Source: Strigops habroptila
Lineage: Eukaryota; Chordata; Aves; Psittaciformes; Psittacidae
Assembly: GCF_004027225.2 (NCBI RefSeq)
Contig: NC_044277.2
Location: 99,503,725-99,567,724 of the forward strand
Direction of reading: 5' to 3'
Length of the DNA: 64,000 nucleotides
Positions 23,236-36,825 of the stretch are shown piece after piece (the first letter of the stretch is position 1; every line of letters starts with the position of its first letter). The position numbers were made by a program, and so were the translations under genes. The notes below the pieces were generated by a model, which did no database searches, was not told the origin of the DNA, and saw only the letters and a list, made by a program, of their open reading frames with translations.

Positions 23236-24327
23236 CTGCTAGTAACTTGGGTCTGCGCCTCTAACCTTAGTACCCTTGAGAATCCATCTTGAAAAAAAAC
23301 ATCAAGCTCTTCCTTTTTACAAAAAACCTAAACCTGCCATTTATATATTTACAATTATAATTATTTTAGTGCAATTTTGGTTTGCCAGAAATTCTTTGCT
23401 GAGCTTGACTCCACTAAACTGTTTTGGCAGAGAACATTTGCACTTGAGATCCCTGTGGCCAGCCTTAGCCAACATGCACAGGTAGTCTACTGATACCTCA
23501 CAAGCTTTGACTGCCTTGTAGTCAGAGACCTTCTGGGCATTGACATAATGTTAATATTCCCATTTCTCACAGCCAGCCTCTGAGTCCTGAAGAGGTTTAA
23601 ACATGTGGAGGTATGAAGTTAGTCATATAAAACACTATTTAGCCATTGCAGAAGAAGAGGTGGTGTGGTTGGGAGATGAGCAGTGCTTGCAGGTTGCCTT
23701 GAGGTCACTGGGTGTTCACCACTTTTTTAATGCACTTCCCATAGGCCTGGGAAATGGCCACGAAGGAAGGCAGCAGCTCTGGAGAGAAGAGCTTGATTTC
23801 ATTTCTTGGCGTACTGATCTGGGAGCCTTCCAGGGTTGCAGAGATGGACAACTTTGCCTAGAAGCAGGCTGAGCATAACTGCATGAGCCCAAGTGACTGA
23901 ACAAGGGAAAATACCTTTAAAATGTTCCAGGAACTGGACTCAATGTTCCAGTAAAAAAAAATCCCAAACCAAATCACCAAATCAAACCAAAAACCAACCA
24001 CTTGCTAAAGGGGTGGGACCTTGTCTCTTGGTTATCCCAAAGGCTGGCTGACTCAAGTTATCTTGAGGCACCTCCTTTCAAGTTAGATTGAGAAGATTCA
24101 ATTCATCCTTAAGGAAGCATTCCACCAACCTGGGACAAATCTGTTCTGAACACAAGGCTTTCTCAGAAAGTTTAAGGACATATTCTGTTGCTAAGCCTAC
24201 AAGGATTTGTATTTGTACTCTATTGGGTGACAGCATACTCCCCTAACAGATCTCTGGATGGAATTCACTCACTTAATTTTAGCCATGTAATGCTTAACTA
24301 TCGGAGCCAATCATCTTACCTCCCCAT

Positions 24328-24425
24328 AGAAAGATGGGCATCTTCAGAAGGCGATTCATCCTTCCTGAGATAGGTATCTTTTCAGTGGATGTGATGAATC
24401 ACTGTCTGGAGTTGCCTATCTTTCT
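24328..24425. repeat. Copy of the dispersed foldback family with both arms
   Basis: Arm 1 (24328-24360) and the reverse complement of arm 2 (24393-24425) match at 27 of 33 positions without gaps, around a 32-bp spacer that contains cctgagataggtatc. The arm sequence (ggcatcttcagaag, gattcatc) is shared with the copies at 50177-50249 and 63895-63935. Downstream, 24450-24480 (cacctaccttttagacagct) continues the similarity to 32440-32480. Confidence 0.6.
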
Positions 24426-25424
24426 CTATCCACTCTAGAAACAGCTTAAACACCTACCTTTTAGACAGCTAAAGTTGGTAGGTATGACTGAGTGCCTAAA
24501 CACCCAACAAATGTCATTGATGTGATGCCAGTTGGTGTCTGGAAGGCTTTTATCACTATTTTAAGAGTGGCTGATGGAAGCCTTCAGTGTTTGTCAAGTC
24601 CTTGACCTTCCTTGGTGATTTTGCCTGGAGATAAGAGGTAAAAGACCCAAATCCTCTCCGGCGCAAATAGCTCAACTCTTCCAATTGAGGCACATTAACA
24701 AACTGAAGTAGATACTGCTTTGCAGAGTTACTTCAGGAGAAAGAAAAAGCTTGCCATTAAAATGCATTTTAAAATGAAAATTGAATGGGAAGGCAGGTCT
24801 ACTCCAAATACCAAAAAGGCCTCAGAACGAAATGAAAATTACCACCCTTCCCATGGAAAGTAAGTCTTATACTCTGTCATCAGGTAGAAGTAGAACCTGC
24901 CAGTTTTTAGCTTTGGGGTGAACAACAGGATGTTAATCAGGCCAAAAACTTAACAGGGTTCAAGAAGATTTTCAATAGAATTTTTCGAGGCAATATTTAC
25001 AGAGATAGTACAAATATTCAGGATTGTAGTAGTTAATGACACAAAGTATTGTGGGGCTTTTATTTTTGGGCTTAAGGTGATACCTGGCTATTGAAGACCA
25101 GAATAAGATTTATGCAAGGAAACAATGTTCACAAATGTCCTGTGCAACGTACTTAAGTTTTTTTCTGAAGCAGCTGCTTCTGGCCACTCTAAGAAGGGGT
25201 TACTGGCCTCAGGTCTGTTAATTCACATTTTTCAATAGAACTGGAGCATTTTTACAAGCCTGGTGTGCAAAGTGTTAATCCATTTATGGCTGCAATGGGG
25301 ACACCATGATCTCTGTAGAGAAAATAGAAGCAATTTTTCATCACTGCACCCTTCAGAGGGCAGCTGATGGTTTGTGACTGGCCAATGGCTAGTTTATAGC
25401 TTACATGTAGACCCCTTTTGTAGG

Positions 25425-25530
25425 GACTAATTCCCCCAGAAGGCAAATCATCCCACCTAGACACCTATCCTAGGACAGAGCAATACGCTCTTCTGAGGCC
25501 CTTATCTCTCTGTTAGGAGGACAAAAGGGG
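25425..25530 (+). repeat. Possible fragment of the dispersed foldback family
   Basis: aggcaaatcatcccacctag and acacctatcctaggaca correspond to gcaattcatctgacctatct and acacctatctcaggata in the copy near 63930. The second arm is too degenerate to align confidently. Confidence 0.35.
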
Positions 25531-28500
25531 GAAAGGCAACATCATTAACCAGATTCCTAACTTCTAGGTTGCTACAGAGAGGTGAGATGAACTCTATTCC
25601 AGGCAACCAGCTTTGGCGTGAGCACTGGCTTCTGCCATGAGCACGTGTGAGATTTCAGTCCTGATGAATCAAGACAGGTGTTTTGCAAATCTGTTGAAGT
25701 CCTTCAGCCTTGAGAACCTGTTTAAAGCTGAAATGGTGTGAACTGGCACAGGTCTATAGCCTAGAGAATGGGGACCGCAGCTGACAAATATCACACCAAC
25801 AGTATTACAGTGTAGAAATGAAATATGAGGTCATTGTGGCTGAGGAAGCTACGGAAGATGCTTGCACAGTGTTACGGCTTGAGAAGTTTACTAGTACCTA
25901 CATGTCTTTTTAAAGCTTAATTGTGCTAACACTATAGCAATCCTGACTCCAGGGAAGTTTTTAACCAAGCTATGAATCTCTGGAAGCTTCCTTCTTGCTT
26001 TGCTTCAGACCTCTACAGTGAGAAAATCTCTGTCTCCAGACTGATTTCATAAGCACAAACCTCATAGTTTCAGTAGGCTTTTGTGGATGCGTGCTCAGAT
26101 GACACAACCTGGAAATAGAGAGATTTCCTCAGAAGAAGCTGAGCAAATGAGAGATGTCATTGCAACTAGCGTGGCTTTTCAGAGTAGAGGTCTGACCTTC
26201 AAAATTCCATGGCAATTTTTTTTCATGATGATTATCCCATTCTTACTGTTATAGCAAAAGTGATAATAATTGAATTTCTAAGTAAAGGCAAAGTTTCAGT
26301 TTTTGCAAAAATTTAAACAAATTTGATTGTATTTTTCTCTAGTTGAAATATTCATCTCTTTTCCTGTAACTCCACAAAGCCTGAACTTTTCTGCTCTTCA
26401 CATTATGTTTCACCTAGGTTTTAAGAAACTCATTTGATGCAATATTTGGAAAGTCAGAGGGAATGGTGGGAGTAGCAAGCTCAGCTCTTTAGCATAACAC
26501 TGGTCCATGTCTCCTGGGCTTTCTTATAAATACTGAGAACTTGGTCCCAGAGGTGACTGGGGACCCCAGCAGTAAAGGATTGATACGGTTTAATTGCAAA
26601 ATACTCTGCATGTGTTGGATTTAGTAAAGCCAGAATTATTCCTATTGGACATTTTTTGTATGCAAACATCTATGTGTATATGTCTTAGTTTGTGAACTGA
26701 GTCCTGTCCTGAGAAACCTCAGCATTAGGTGATTGATAGTTTGATCCATTTAAAAGTGGGTCTGGGATGTAAGGCTCTATGGGCTCATTTCTTAAGATGA
26801 CAAGGAGGATTTCAACACATTTTTCCCATTTCATTCAAACAACTTGTATTGGACTGAAATGCATTTTTGGGAAGAGCTTTCAGTTGTGGTCTTGAAAGGG
26901 AGGGAGAGCCCATCCTTTCTCTTGATGGACTTGGCCAGTTGAGGATTCATCAACTTCATTGTACTTCAGGTCTACCCCTCAGCTGAATTTGGCTGGTGTC
27001 GGTGAACCGTCACTGGTTCCCATTTCAATGCTAGAAAAAAGCCCTCATATAATCCATGTATATGGTTGGGATTTTGTCCCCTGCTGAGTATGTAATTTCA
27101 AGAGAGCCCTGTGGACCACTGAAGGTCTGGGAAACAAGTATTTCTGTATTCTGTCCTGGGCTTGGTGATGTGAGCAGGACTACTCTTATGTTGAGATCAC
27201 TGCTGATCATGTCTATCTTCTACCTGGGCAGCAGAAAACATAGATGGGATGGGGGAAAAAAAACTGTCAATGTGTCTTTTGAAAGATATCTGTTCTAACA
27301 GCAATGAGGTGTGTTTCTGATTTAGAGTCACAGTACTTATTACAAAGGACCTTTGGTGAGCTTTATTTGTTGTTTTTTTGTCTCAGAAGCAAGAGGGCTA
27401 TTAACTTATTTATAACTTAATTTATTTTTAAGAGACAAATTCCTTTTATTGTTTTCTATAGGCTGAACTCTGTTACAAGGGATTCTGGCTGTGTCTAGTG
27501 AAACAGATTTGTTGCTATTTCATACAAGTAGTCCTTAATGTTTTAAGCTGAAAAAAGATTGAGGAATTTAGATTTTTTTTTTTTTTTTTAACTGTTACCA
27601 CTGTTAGATACTTCATTTGTGCAAAATGGAAGTTTCTGGAGGAATATGGGTTGATGCCCATCATGTCATAGCACCTCTCAGCAGAGAGGGATATTGGCGT
27701 GACTGCTCCCTCTCTTTAATACAACTTTTAGTCAATTTTGTACTGCCTGAGGCTTTAGGAGGATTTAGAATCAAGGTCTAAGGGTTTGCCTGTGTGTGGA
27801 AGTTACAGCAAATTAAACTCATGATCGAGTTTCTGCGGTGCAACAAGTTACCACACATCAGCTGACCCTTGGTAACTGTCTGTGTGCTCACTGCTAGCCT
27901 GCAGCAAGTGAAGTAATTAGACTTTGCTTACCCACAATAAAAAAGGGTTAATTTAAATCACATTCACTAGCATTTGCTGTAGGCTAGGAATCCACATATG
28001 TAGAATTGCTGTGGGTCAACTAGCAAGTAGTAATTTGAACCCCACTTGGTTGACCATGAGATTGAGCCTTAAGTGGAGATCTGAATTTATCATGTCTGTG
28101 TAGTGATTCCTTCAGGATGTACTCTAGGACATCCACGCTCAGATATCTGCAAAAGAGACATCTTTTTCCATCTCCTTTACAGTTGATAGAGCAGAAATGG
28201 ATAAGGGGCCTCCACATGCCTCTTCAAAGGAGCTCGGGTCTTCCAAAGTTCTTATATCTGCCAAACCCACAAGCATATCTCAGAAACTGTGCCCTAAATG
28301 TGACTTACCTCATTTCAAAGAAGGGTTTACCTTTGAGATACTCCACTGCAGACTATTCCAATGCATGTACTGTTGACTACTTGTATTTCAGGGTTTGTGA
28401 GGAATAGGTAGCACTTAATATGTTTACAATCCAGGTTGCTATGAGATGATGTTCCATGTAGGTAAATCATTAGTGATTTATATACATGTTCTATAGGTGT

Positions 28501-30390
28501 ATATGATGACTCAGAGAACAGGAGATTCTCTGCAACATGCAATTCCCGCCTTCATGTAAGCCAAAATAATAGAACTGGTCAAGTTCCAAGCCTGAGCCCA
28601 CAGGAGATGAATGGAGAGTCTGAGAGTTGTAGAAATGACCCGAACAAGCAATTATTTTTAATTATTTATTTTTAAATCAGTATCTTTCAATAGACAGTTT
28701 CCTTTCCCTAACACAGATAGCCCTTTCTGTAATCTCACTTTAGTAATTCTTTGTCCTGAGCAAAGAAGAAGGACTTTAGTCCTATGCTGCACACAGTGAA
28801 TTTTCAAACTGAATAGTAGTAGACCTACTGAGAGTTTGATATACTTGGCTAAACATAGGTCTTTAAAGTAATTTGAGATTTTCCTGGAGTCCGTGTGCTG
28901 CTTCAGGAGGGTACAGGTCTCCCATAGGTCCCACGTCATATTTGCAAACTTTGTGTAAGTATCATGTATAGGATCTTTCATGTGGAAATATTTAGGCAAT
29001 TAAATTTTTTCCTGCACTTCAGATTCAGATATTTTCATTTGGTTTTCTACAGTATAGACATCAATGCCTAACTAGTTATCTGAGTCCTGCTACAGTCCAT
29101 GGAGATTTAAGGTTTATTATAGTTATGTATCTTCTATATAGTTATGTCATCTGAGGTATCCGCATGCTTTAGAAAGACAGGATGGAGCCAGGTGGATTCT
29201 GTAAAGCACCTCAAACAGTACTCAACACACTTATCTTTAAGCAATTGAATTACTCCCTGAGACTTCAACGTATGATAAACTAAGGGAAAAAAAAAATCAA
29301 GATAATTTCAAGCAGGCACATACAATTTCTCCCCAAATTAGTTGTTATCAGGCTTGCTTCTGAATGTCTGTTTCCTGACTAAAAGTGGTATTATGTAAAG
29401 TAACATTATCTAAATTATCCACAGCAATGAACATTTATCCTGGTGTTGGTAATGACAGTTGAGAGGTCTATGGCCTGGCCATGAAGCTCTTGACTGTAAC
29501 AGGACATATTGGGAGTCATCAATCATGAAGCCAATGGGATGAAATATGAAAGAATTAACCATCCTCCTGTGTTTTGGTTCAGTTAATTTGGACCAGGTTT
29601 AGCCTACGTTCAGGGAGATGGAAGCTCACTTTGCCAGTGGATGTGTGGAGGTGAAGGAAGACCACAGTTTCCAGGAACTAGAAGTCTAGCACCAGTCGCC
29701 AATTTTAAATTGACTTTAAATACTTGTCACTTTCAAGAGTAATCCAGTACTGCTGATTTAGATCTGTGTCTGATTACTGTTGAAGAAGAAAATTAAGATG
29801 TCAGTCTTACCTAGAAGAGTAAACTGTGATGTTGCATAGGATAATCCTAAATTTACTGGCACAGGAGCTGAATGAAAGCTAAAGACAGGTGGGTTATCAA
29901 AGTGTTTAACTTCTTTTGTGATAAAACAATGCACCATCTTCAGATGACTCATTGCAATGCAGTTTCTGTGGCTTGACATGTTACCAGCCATCAACAACAC
30001 TGCAACACTTGTATATGACCTCAACTTAATCTAAGGTCAAAGCAAAAGGAAGAGACTTAAGCCTATATGTCTCCCAGTTGGTGCAGGCTAAGAGCACTCG
30101 CGTGGACAGTTGAAGCAGCTCTGCTGGCAGGCAGGAACTTGTCAATTACTTTGTCTCATTCATTGTGTGCCAATACCTTGCTTCTCGTCACCTTGGTGAG
30201 TAAACAGAGGGAGGTAAAGCCCCTACCTCTACATTTATGAAAAGTGTTGCCATGTCGACAAGCACAACTTCACACAGATACAAGTGAGCAGACAGGCTAT
30301 GCACAGGCATGCATCCTTCAGTCTAACTGTGAAATGCAAGGTGATAGAAAAGAAGAACCCACATGATCCAGTGCACTGAACCCTTCAATT
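25530..30390. other. Intron 1 segment without genes
   Basis: Ordinary AT-leaning intronic sequence. One diverged foldback-like remnant (27780-28020, ttaccacacatcag and cttggtaactgtctgtgtg) and a T-rich run near 27571-27590 are present. Nothing else is recognised. Confidence 0.55.
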
Positions 30391-30394
30391 GAGT

Positions 30395-30720
30395 TGATAT
30401 GATGATATGGCTCCAGAGTGAGTGCACCTGGACTACTGTATTCCATCCCATGCTCATGCCAGGAAGTTATTGAAAATCTGGAGGGTATTCAAAGAGCTAG
30501 AGGGCTGAAAGGACCGATGCTTATGAGCAAAGATTAGCAAGTACTAATCTGGGCCAAGTAGTGATATGACAATAGCTCTCAAACTTTTGTCAGGTGTATA
30601 TAGTAAAGGAAAGCAAGGTGGAATCATTTCACAGGGTACCAGTGGGCATAACTAGGGTAACAGAAGAAAGGGGGAAACATTAGATACCAGGGAAAGTAAC
30701 TTGTCTGATACCCTAGAATG
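30395..30720 (+). repeat. Ancient, strongly diverged CR1/L3-like LINE fragment
   Basis: tgcacctggactactgtatt, then gagggctgaaaggac, then tgatatgacaatagctctca follow the order of old CR1-type LINE 3' regions (end of the ORF2 region; the coding-like text reads roughly as a first-exon-independent LINE domain). Many indels and stops are present. Assigned by pattern only. Confidence 0.45.
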
Positions 30721-31260
30721 TCAGAGTGTAGAGGAGTGTTTTACAATAGTGCAAATATCATCATTTAACTTATTTGGCATGATCCCAGGCAAACCATAGG
30801 AAATTTGTGATGGAGGCTTCTATTCTATGGCTGGGTGGAACCAAGGTAAATCAGTAATTTTTTAATGGAATTCAGTGAGGGCTTATCTTCAGCTGCTGTG
30901 AATCACCATAGCTCCCTCAACTTCGGTGAAGCTGTTAGATACCCAAAGACATAGAAGAGGCAACTGAAGAGCTGGAATTCAGCTCTTCATTTATGTATGG
31001 ACTCCCAAGGCATTAATCCATGCATTCAGCCTGAGGACTTGGACATTCACTTATTCAGATATAAAATTGTGAAATTTCTAATTTGTGATTTTGTGTACCA
31101 GATATAAGAAAGTGTATAAACTCATAATTTTGTATTGACTTCAATAATTTGCTGTGACCAGGTTTGTGTGCCTTCACAGTGTTAATTATGAAACATATTT
31201 TCTATCCCAGTAAGCAACTGTATTCAGCCCGCCAAAATATTTTTCTCTCTAAATTGGAGA

Positions 31261-32322
31261 GATATGCGTTTGATGGGTGGACTGTTCAGTGGACGAGGAA
31301 TTAATTGGATGGTCACATCCAGAGAGTAGTGGGCAGTGGCTCAATATCCAGATGGAGATCAGTGACAAGTGATGTTTAATGCGCTTCAACAGAGCTGTTT
31401 AATGTCTTCAACAATGACCTAGACAGTGGGATTGAGTGCACCCTCAGCAAGTTTGCCAATGACACTGAGCTGAGTGGTGCAGTTGACACATCCAAGGTAC
31501 AAGATGCCATCCAGAGGGACCTGGACAAGCTCAAGCAGTGGCACCACGTGAACTTTATGAAGTTCAACAGGGCCAGATGCAAGGTTCTGCACTGGGTCAG
31601 GGCAACCCCTGGTATCAATACAGGCTTGGGATGAGGGGATTGAGAGCAGCCCTGTGAAGTATCTGGGGGTACTGGTGGATGAAAAGCTGAACATGACCTT
31701 TCAGTGTGTGCTTGCAGCCCAGAAACCAACCGTGTCCTGGGCTGCATCACCAGCAGCGTGACCAGCAGGTTGAGGGAGGGGATTCTCCCCCTCTCCTCCT
31801 CTCTTGTGAGACCCCACCTGGAGTGCTGTGTCCAGCTCTGGAGTCCTCAGCACAGGAAGGGCATGGACCTGTTGGAGAGGGTCTAGGAGAGGGACACAAA
31901 AGTGATCAGAGGGATGAAACACCTTTTCTATGAGAAAAGGCTGAAGGATCTGGGGTTGTTCAGCCTGGAGTAGAGAAGGGTCTAGAGAGACCATAAGGCA
32001 GTCTTTCAGGGGGCCTATAAGAAAGATAGTGACAAACTTTTTAACAGGGCCTGTTGCAACAGGACAAGGAGTAACGGTTTTAAACTAAAGTAGGTTAGAT
32101 TTAGACTAGATATAAGGAAGACATTTTTTTCATTGTGAGTGGTGAAACACTAGAACAGGTTTCCCAGAGAGATGGTAGATGCCCCATATCTGGAAACATT
32201 CAAGGCCAGGTTGGATGTGGCTCTGAGCAACCTTGTCTAGTTGAAGATGTCCCTGCTTATTGCAGGGGGGGTGGACTATATGAGCTTTCATAGTCCTTCC
32301 AACCCAAACTATTCTGTGATTC
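31261..32322 (+). mobile_element. CR1 LINE, 5'-truncated, about 1.06 kb
   Basis: A 3' portion of a chicken-repeat-1 non-LTR retrotransposon. It begins inside the reverse transcriptase region (atgggtggactgttcagtgg) and ends with the tail ccaacccaaactattctgtg. The broken ORF2 remnant shows the catalytic-type motif FANDTEL at about 31452-31472, where active CR1 copies have an FADDT-type box, so the first Asp of the pair is changed to Asn. A short internal deletion near 31374, several frameshifts and an in-frame TAG at 31884-31886 (end of LLERV) also break it. It is a dead copy with no complete protein. Confidence 0.93.
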
Positions 32323-32429
32323 CAGAAATGGGATTTTTCTCCCTTAGGTCATCATAACTGAGATGTGGTAGGTTGAATTGTCCCCTGAAACTGCCTTTCC
32401 TTCTGTTAAATCCAGTAGGAACTAGATGA

Positions 32430-32500
32430 GTAGGTGAGACTGGAAACCTACATTTTAGATGGCTTATGTTAGGTGAGATGGGTCCTACCTGAGCTGCAAA
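32430..32500 (+). repeat. Fragment of the dispersed foldback family
   Basis: aaacctacattttagatggc then ttatgttaggtgagatgggt, followed by cctac, align with 50300-50340 (gatgcctaattttcaaatgg, tcaggtgagatgagtcccac) and with 24450-24490. It represents the region outside the foldback arms. Confidence 0.45.
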
Positions 32501-34092
32501 TGAGCACTTAAGAAGCTCTGGAGAACAGATAATAATTTGTCAGGGACCCTAAGCTAAGGTCAATGCTTTACTTCAGATTTTCGTAAGTGAGGATGAAGTG
32601 ATCTCCTGCCGCTTGTGAGAGTAAAATCTAGGTATTTCCCTCTTTTGAACACACCCTCAGCATGAGATGGTAATTTTCTCAACTTTCCAGACTTACAGAG
32701 TGTGAAAGGGCTGTACCTATAGCAGCTGTAAAAAGTCTTTCAGGATCAACACTATATAAGCAGTGTGGTACTCTTTAGCACCCTGCTGAAAAGTTGAGCA
32801 ACCAGCATGCCCATGCAATCAAAGAGTTGGTGTTAAAGAGGAGGTTCCTCACAGGACATGTAAAATGGCCAAAGAAATGCTTATATATGGGGCAAAGAGT
32901 CAGAGTTTATTGATTAACTTGCAAAGATACAGATAGAAGATGAGAATATGTAATTTACAAACTCATCTTTGGGGTCCTCGAGACTGTGCTGAAGTTCCAG
33001 TATACTGTTAGCTGTGGAGTTGCCATCAATGCTCACATCACTGTGTAAAAGCACAGGTATGCAGCTGATAGGAAGGAGAAAGGGTTTTGTCATCACAAAG
33101 TGGTGTAAGGATCTTTAGAGACAGACTGGCTGCTAAATGCCTTTAAGGACCTGAGTCCTGGTTTTCTGAGCCCAGGAGTGCTGCTGTTTGACACAAACCT
33201 GCAGGCTGGGGCTCTGTCTTCCCTCAGAGCTGATAGAGATCACTGGATTTCAGCAGTGTTGTCATGTTTCATTATGTACTGCTCCGAAATGCCTTGGGAT
33301 GAGATTTATACAGAAAGCTGCAGAGGATAGAGTCTGGATGAATTATGTCTGTGGTGAGTTCCTTCCAGCTGAGACAAGCTCAGGAGCAGAATCTCACACT
33401 TCCTATCCAGCTGGCGGCCAAATGCATAAGCAGATCCTCCCCACCCCTTCTCCCAGCATTGGCTGGACTTCATGGCTCATGTGCACATTGAGCAGAGACC
33501 CTCATGGTCCTTAGGCAGTAACCCTATTAGGTGAGTCAAAAATGAAGCCTCCACCCCGTTGGCCGAGCTGTGCTGAACTTGTCTCAGCTGGAAGTCACTG
33601 TTTGCATATTTTACCATAGCTACTGAAATATGATTGATTCCAGGCTGAGGCGTGACATGCAGGTTCCTAGCTCATATAACCAAATTTGCCTAGTGAATTT
33701 GGATTGCCTTTCAGTTGCTGAATTATCTAAGAGAGATATGGTTTTTTTATTTTACTTTTGTGATGCTGTATTCCAGGATCTGGGGTGCACTAGGATCCAA
33801 GATCTCAGGCACTCAAGATTTGGGTCTGAAGTAATCCTTTTGCTCAGTATTGCGATATCAATCCAATCTAACTGACCTAATGCCTCCTCTCACAGCCGGA
33901 GGTAGAGATTGTGTTAGGCACATGGCAGGAATTCTGCCATGCAACAGCATTCCCCAGATTCCTGGGTCATTAAACAGCTCCGAGAAGCTCCAAGGTTATT
34001 ATCAATTATGCTAGTATCTAGATTAGTCCCTGCTCTGTCACCTTATCAGTAACAGAGTCATAAAGTTGGTCTTTGTGATTCTTATCTCACCA

Positions 34093-34103
34093 CTTTGATC
34101 AAA
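34093..34103. promoter_or_regulatory. Palindromic TCF/LEF-type site
   Basis: CTTTGATCAAA contains CTTTGATC on the + strand and a second TTTGATC read on the - strand, so both strands present a TCF/LEF core. It sits in a repeat-free stretch (33880-34200). Occupancy is unknown. Confidence 0.35.
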
Positions 34104-36025
34104 TCCCCAAATCTCAATTGTGCGCTAAATTGATCTCATTTGCACTGTATGGGTACCCTTAAGAGCAGTTAGCTGGCAGAAGCTATGCATGGGATTTGGG
34201 TGTAAAAAGATGATCAGCATTTTGTTTTATTTTATCCAAAGCCCTGGTAAACTCTGAAGGAAACTCTTGCCTAGCAATTCTTCTTTCACTCAAAGCAGAC
34301 TGAAGTGATGTGCATAAAATGAAGGGAACATGCAAAATGCCTTTTGATTTTCATTCCTTCTGGAGCTAAGCTCCTGTGTCAGATGAGGATAGCCTGTTCT
34401 GGACTTGTTTCTCCTGGGACAGTGTATGTGAGAGTTGTGGCCGCCTTAATCCAGACTTTCTACCATGGGACAGCCTGACCACATGATTCCTTACCTGTCT
34501 CTGTGAAAAAGATGAGAAATAGCAGAAAAAGCAACCTGAAGGGTGACATTCTCAGAAATTAGGGTGCTTGATTTGACTGCCCCAGTGATTTCTTTTCAAG
34601 TATCTTTTAAAATAAATACAAACAGAAGCTCCCAACTGTTTTTAAAGGAAAGCTGATTCAAGAAGACACTAAAAGCATACAGATCAAATGCAACGGTGTT
34701 TAAAGAGAGGTGAAGTGAATATGAGAGCTCAGGACTCTTATCTGAGTCATATTTGTGTGATTGTCTTGAAGGTCAAGGTCTGCTCAGGACTTCTGCCTTC
34801 AGCTCTATGAGTATCAGATCTTAGACAACCGCGGTCTGCTGCTTTTCTGGGTTCATCTGAGCTTCCTGTCTGCTTGTGCTTTGCAGGCTGAATTTAGTCT
34901 GTGGGCCATCATTAAAGAACATGCTGCAATAGAAAGAATAAAAGGTAAAAGCAGTCAAAAATACACATTCTGCAAAGACACAAACATGCCACCTTGGTAC
35001 TCTTACTTCCTAATTCAGGATATTGTATCATGCTTGTGATTAGGATCCCCTTCAAGCCAGCTTCCATCAGCTGCAGAGGCAGAGGTTTCCTAAATGTCTC
35101 TTTATTGGCAATTTCTACTCAGGTGTAGTCTTTGGACTACATGGATCAGGCAATGGATCAAGCCTTCCATCTAAGATGTAAGTGCATTAGGTGCTCACTT
35201 TCGTCTAAGACTGCTAAAGCATCCCTAAAGGTCTTTGCCAGTTTAGCAACCGATATGAAGAAATAGTACCCTCAGTAAACAAATTTTGCATAAAATCCAT
35301 AAGTAGATCCTTACAGTTGGTAAAGTAGAGCTGAACATAGATTTATTGGAAGTTTTACCTGAAAGAGGTTTTGTTATTTGTTTGGTTGGTTGGGGTTTTA
35401 TTGTTGTTTTTTAAGCCTTGGAGATTTTCATGTTTTTAAATTGTGGAAGTCTTTAAACATTTAAAGTGAAACAGGAATTTCTTCAGAGTAGGATCCAATA
35501 CTACACTATCTAGCAGAGGAAAACCTGGGTCATGCGTAGGATTACTCACTTTTGTTGCATTAAATCTAAACCTAATGAAATCTTCGGTTCAGCCAAACAC
35601 TTAACCACATGTTTAAGCACCTAGGACATCCTGCTCTTATACACTTGCTTATGCCTCATTGATCCATAGCTTACTGGGGGCACTGAGTAAATTGGGAACA
35701 AATGTGATCTAAGAGTAAGAAAAAGAAATTTACAGCTTCCCACCATCTGACATATCTAGTAAAGTGGGTTGAAAGGTTGAAAACAAAAATCCACCAGTTA
35801 TCAGACAAAGTTTTACTAGAACCACAGAAAACAACTGCATTTGGTGTTACTCCAAGGAGTGCAAGGAGAAAACTTTATGGATGAGGTGGAGGGGACTCCT
35901 ACATAGAAATTGAAGTGAAGCCTCCCCCACACAAAACAGTGCTCAGTGATTTGGAAATCAGGTTTGCATACTCTATCATACTTACTGTTAAACAGCTGGT
36001 TATAGGCAGAGACATGATGTGCATC

Positions 36026-36632
36026 AACCATGTCCTGGGCTGCATCACCAGCAGTGTGACCAGCAGGCCAAAGGAGGGGATTCTGTCCCCCTATTCTGCT
36101 CTGGTGAGACCCCTCCTGCAGTCCTGCATCCAGCTCTGGGGACCCCAACAGGAGAAGGATGTGGACCTGTTGGAGCAAGTCCAGAGGAAGCCACAAAGAT
36201 GCTCTGAGGGCTGGAGCACCTCTGCTATGGAGACAGGCTGAGAGAGCTGGGCTTATTCAGCATGGAGAAGAGAAGGCTCCAGGGACACCTTCGAGCAGCT
36301 TCCAGTGCCTGAAGGGGCCAACAAGAAAGCTGGAGAGGGGCTTTTGGCAAGGGCAGGTAGGGACAGGACAAGCAGGAATGGCTTTAAACTGTCAGAGGGG
36401 ACATTTAGATGAGATCTGAGGAAGAAGTTCTTCCCTGTGAGGGTGCTGAGGCCCTGGCACAGGTTGCCCAGAGAAGCTGTGGCTGCCCCATCCCTGGCAG
36501 TGTTCAAGGCCATGTTGGATGGGGCTTGGAGCAACCTGGTCTAGTGGAAGGTGTCCCTGCCCATGGCAGGGGGTTGGAACTGGATGAGCTTTAAAGTCTC
36601 TTCCAGCACAAACCATTCTGTGATTCTATGAT
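36026..36632 (+). mobile_element. CR1 LINE, 5'-truncated, about 0.6 kb
   Basis: A CR1 3' fragment starting at aaccatgtcctgggctgcat and ending at accattctgtgattctatga. The ORF2 C-terminal remnant reads NHVLGCITSSVTSRPKEG before frameshifts. Segment 36236-36594 is identical to the reverse complement of 42670-43011 apart from one indel, so the two copies derive from the same young source or from conversion. Compared with the 31 kb copy this one is much less related, indicating a different subfamily. Confidence 0.95.
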
Positions 36633-36825
36633 CTTTGGAGCCCTTCTAGAAGGAAATACATTCAGTGATCTATCAGCTACCTTTTGTTCATGTGTTTCTG
36701 TGGTTGACATGAGCATCAGTTTACCACTGCAATATGGCTCATTTGTTAATAATCTATCATCTAAGTGTTAATGGCCTTTGTCTTTAATTCTTTAAATAAA
36801 TGGTTATTTTCATGAATGTGTATGG

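Larger units (their letters stand above)
32330..36020. other. Intron 1 segment between two CR1 copies
   Basis: No gene. It contains a fragment of the dispersed foldback family (32430-32500), a repeat-free block at 33880-34200 with a palindromic TCF/LEF-type site, an 8-bp hairpin at 33921-33941 (CATGGCAG / CTGCCATG) and, near 35590-35640, cacttaaccacatgtttaag, which resembles the hairpin element at 48020. Confidence 0.5.
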
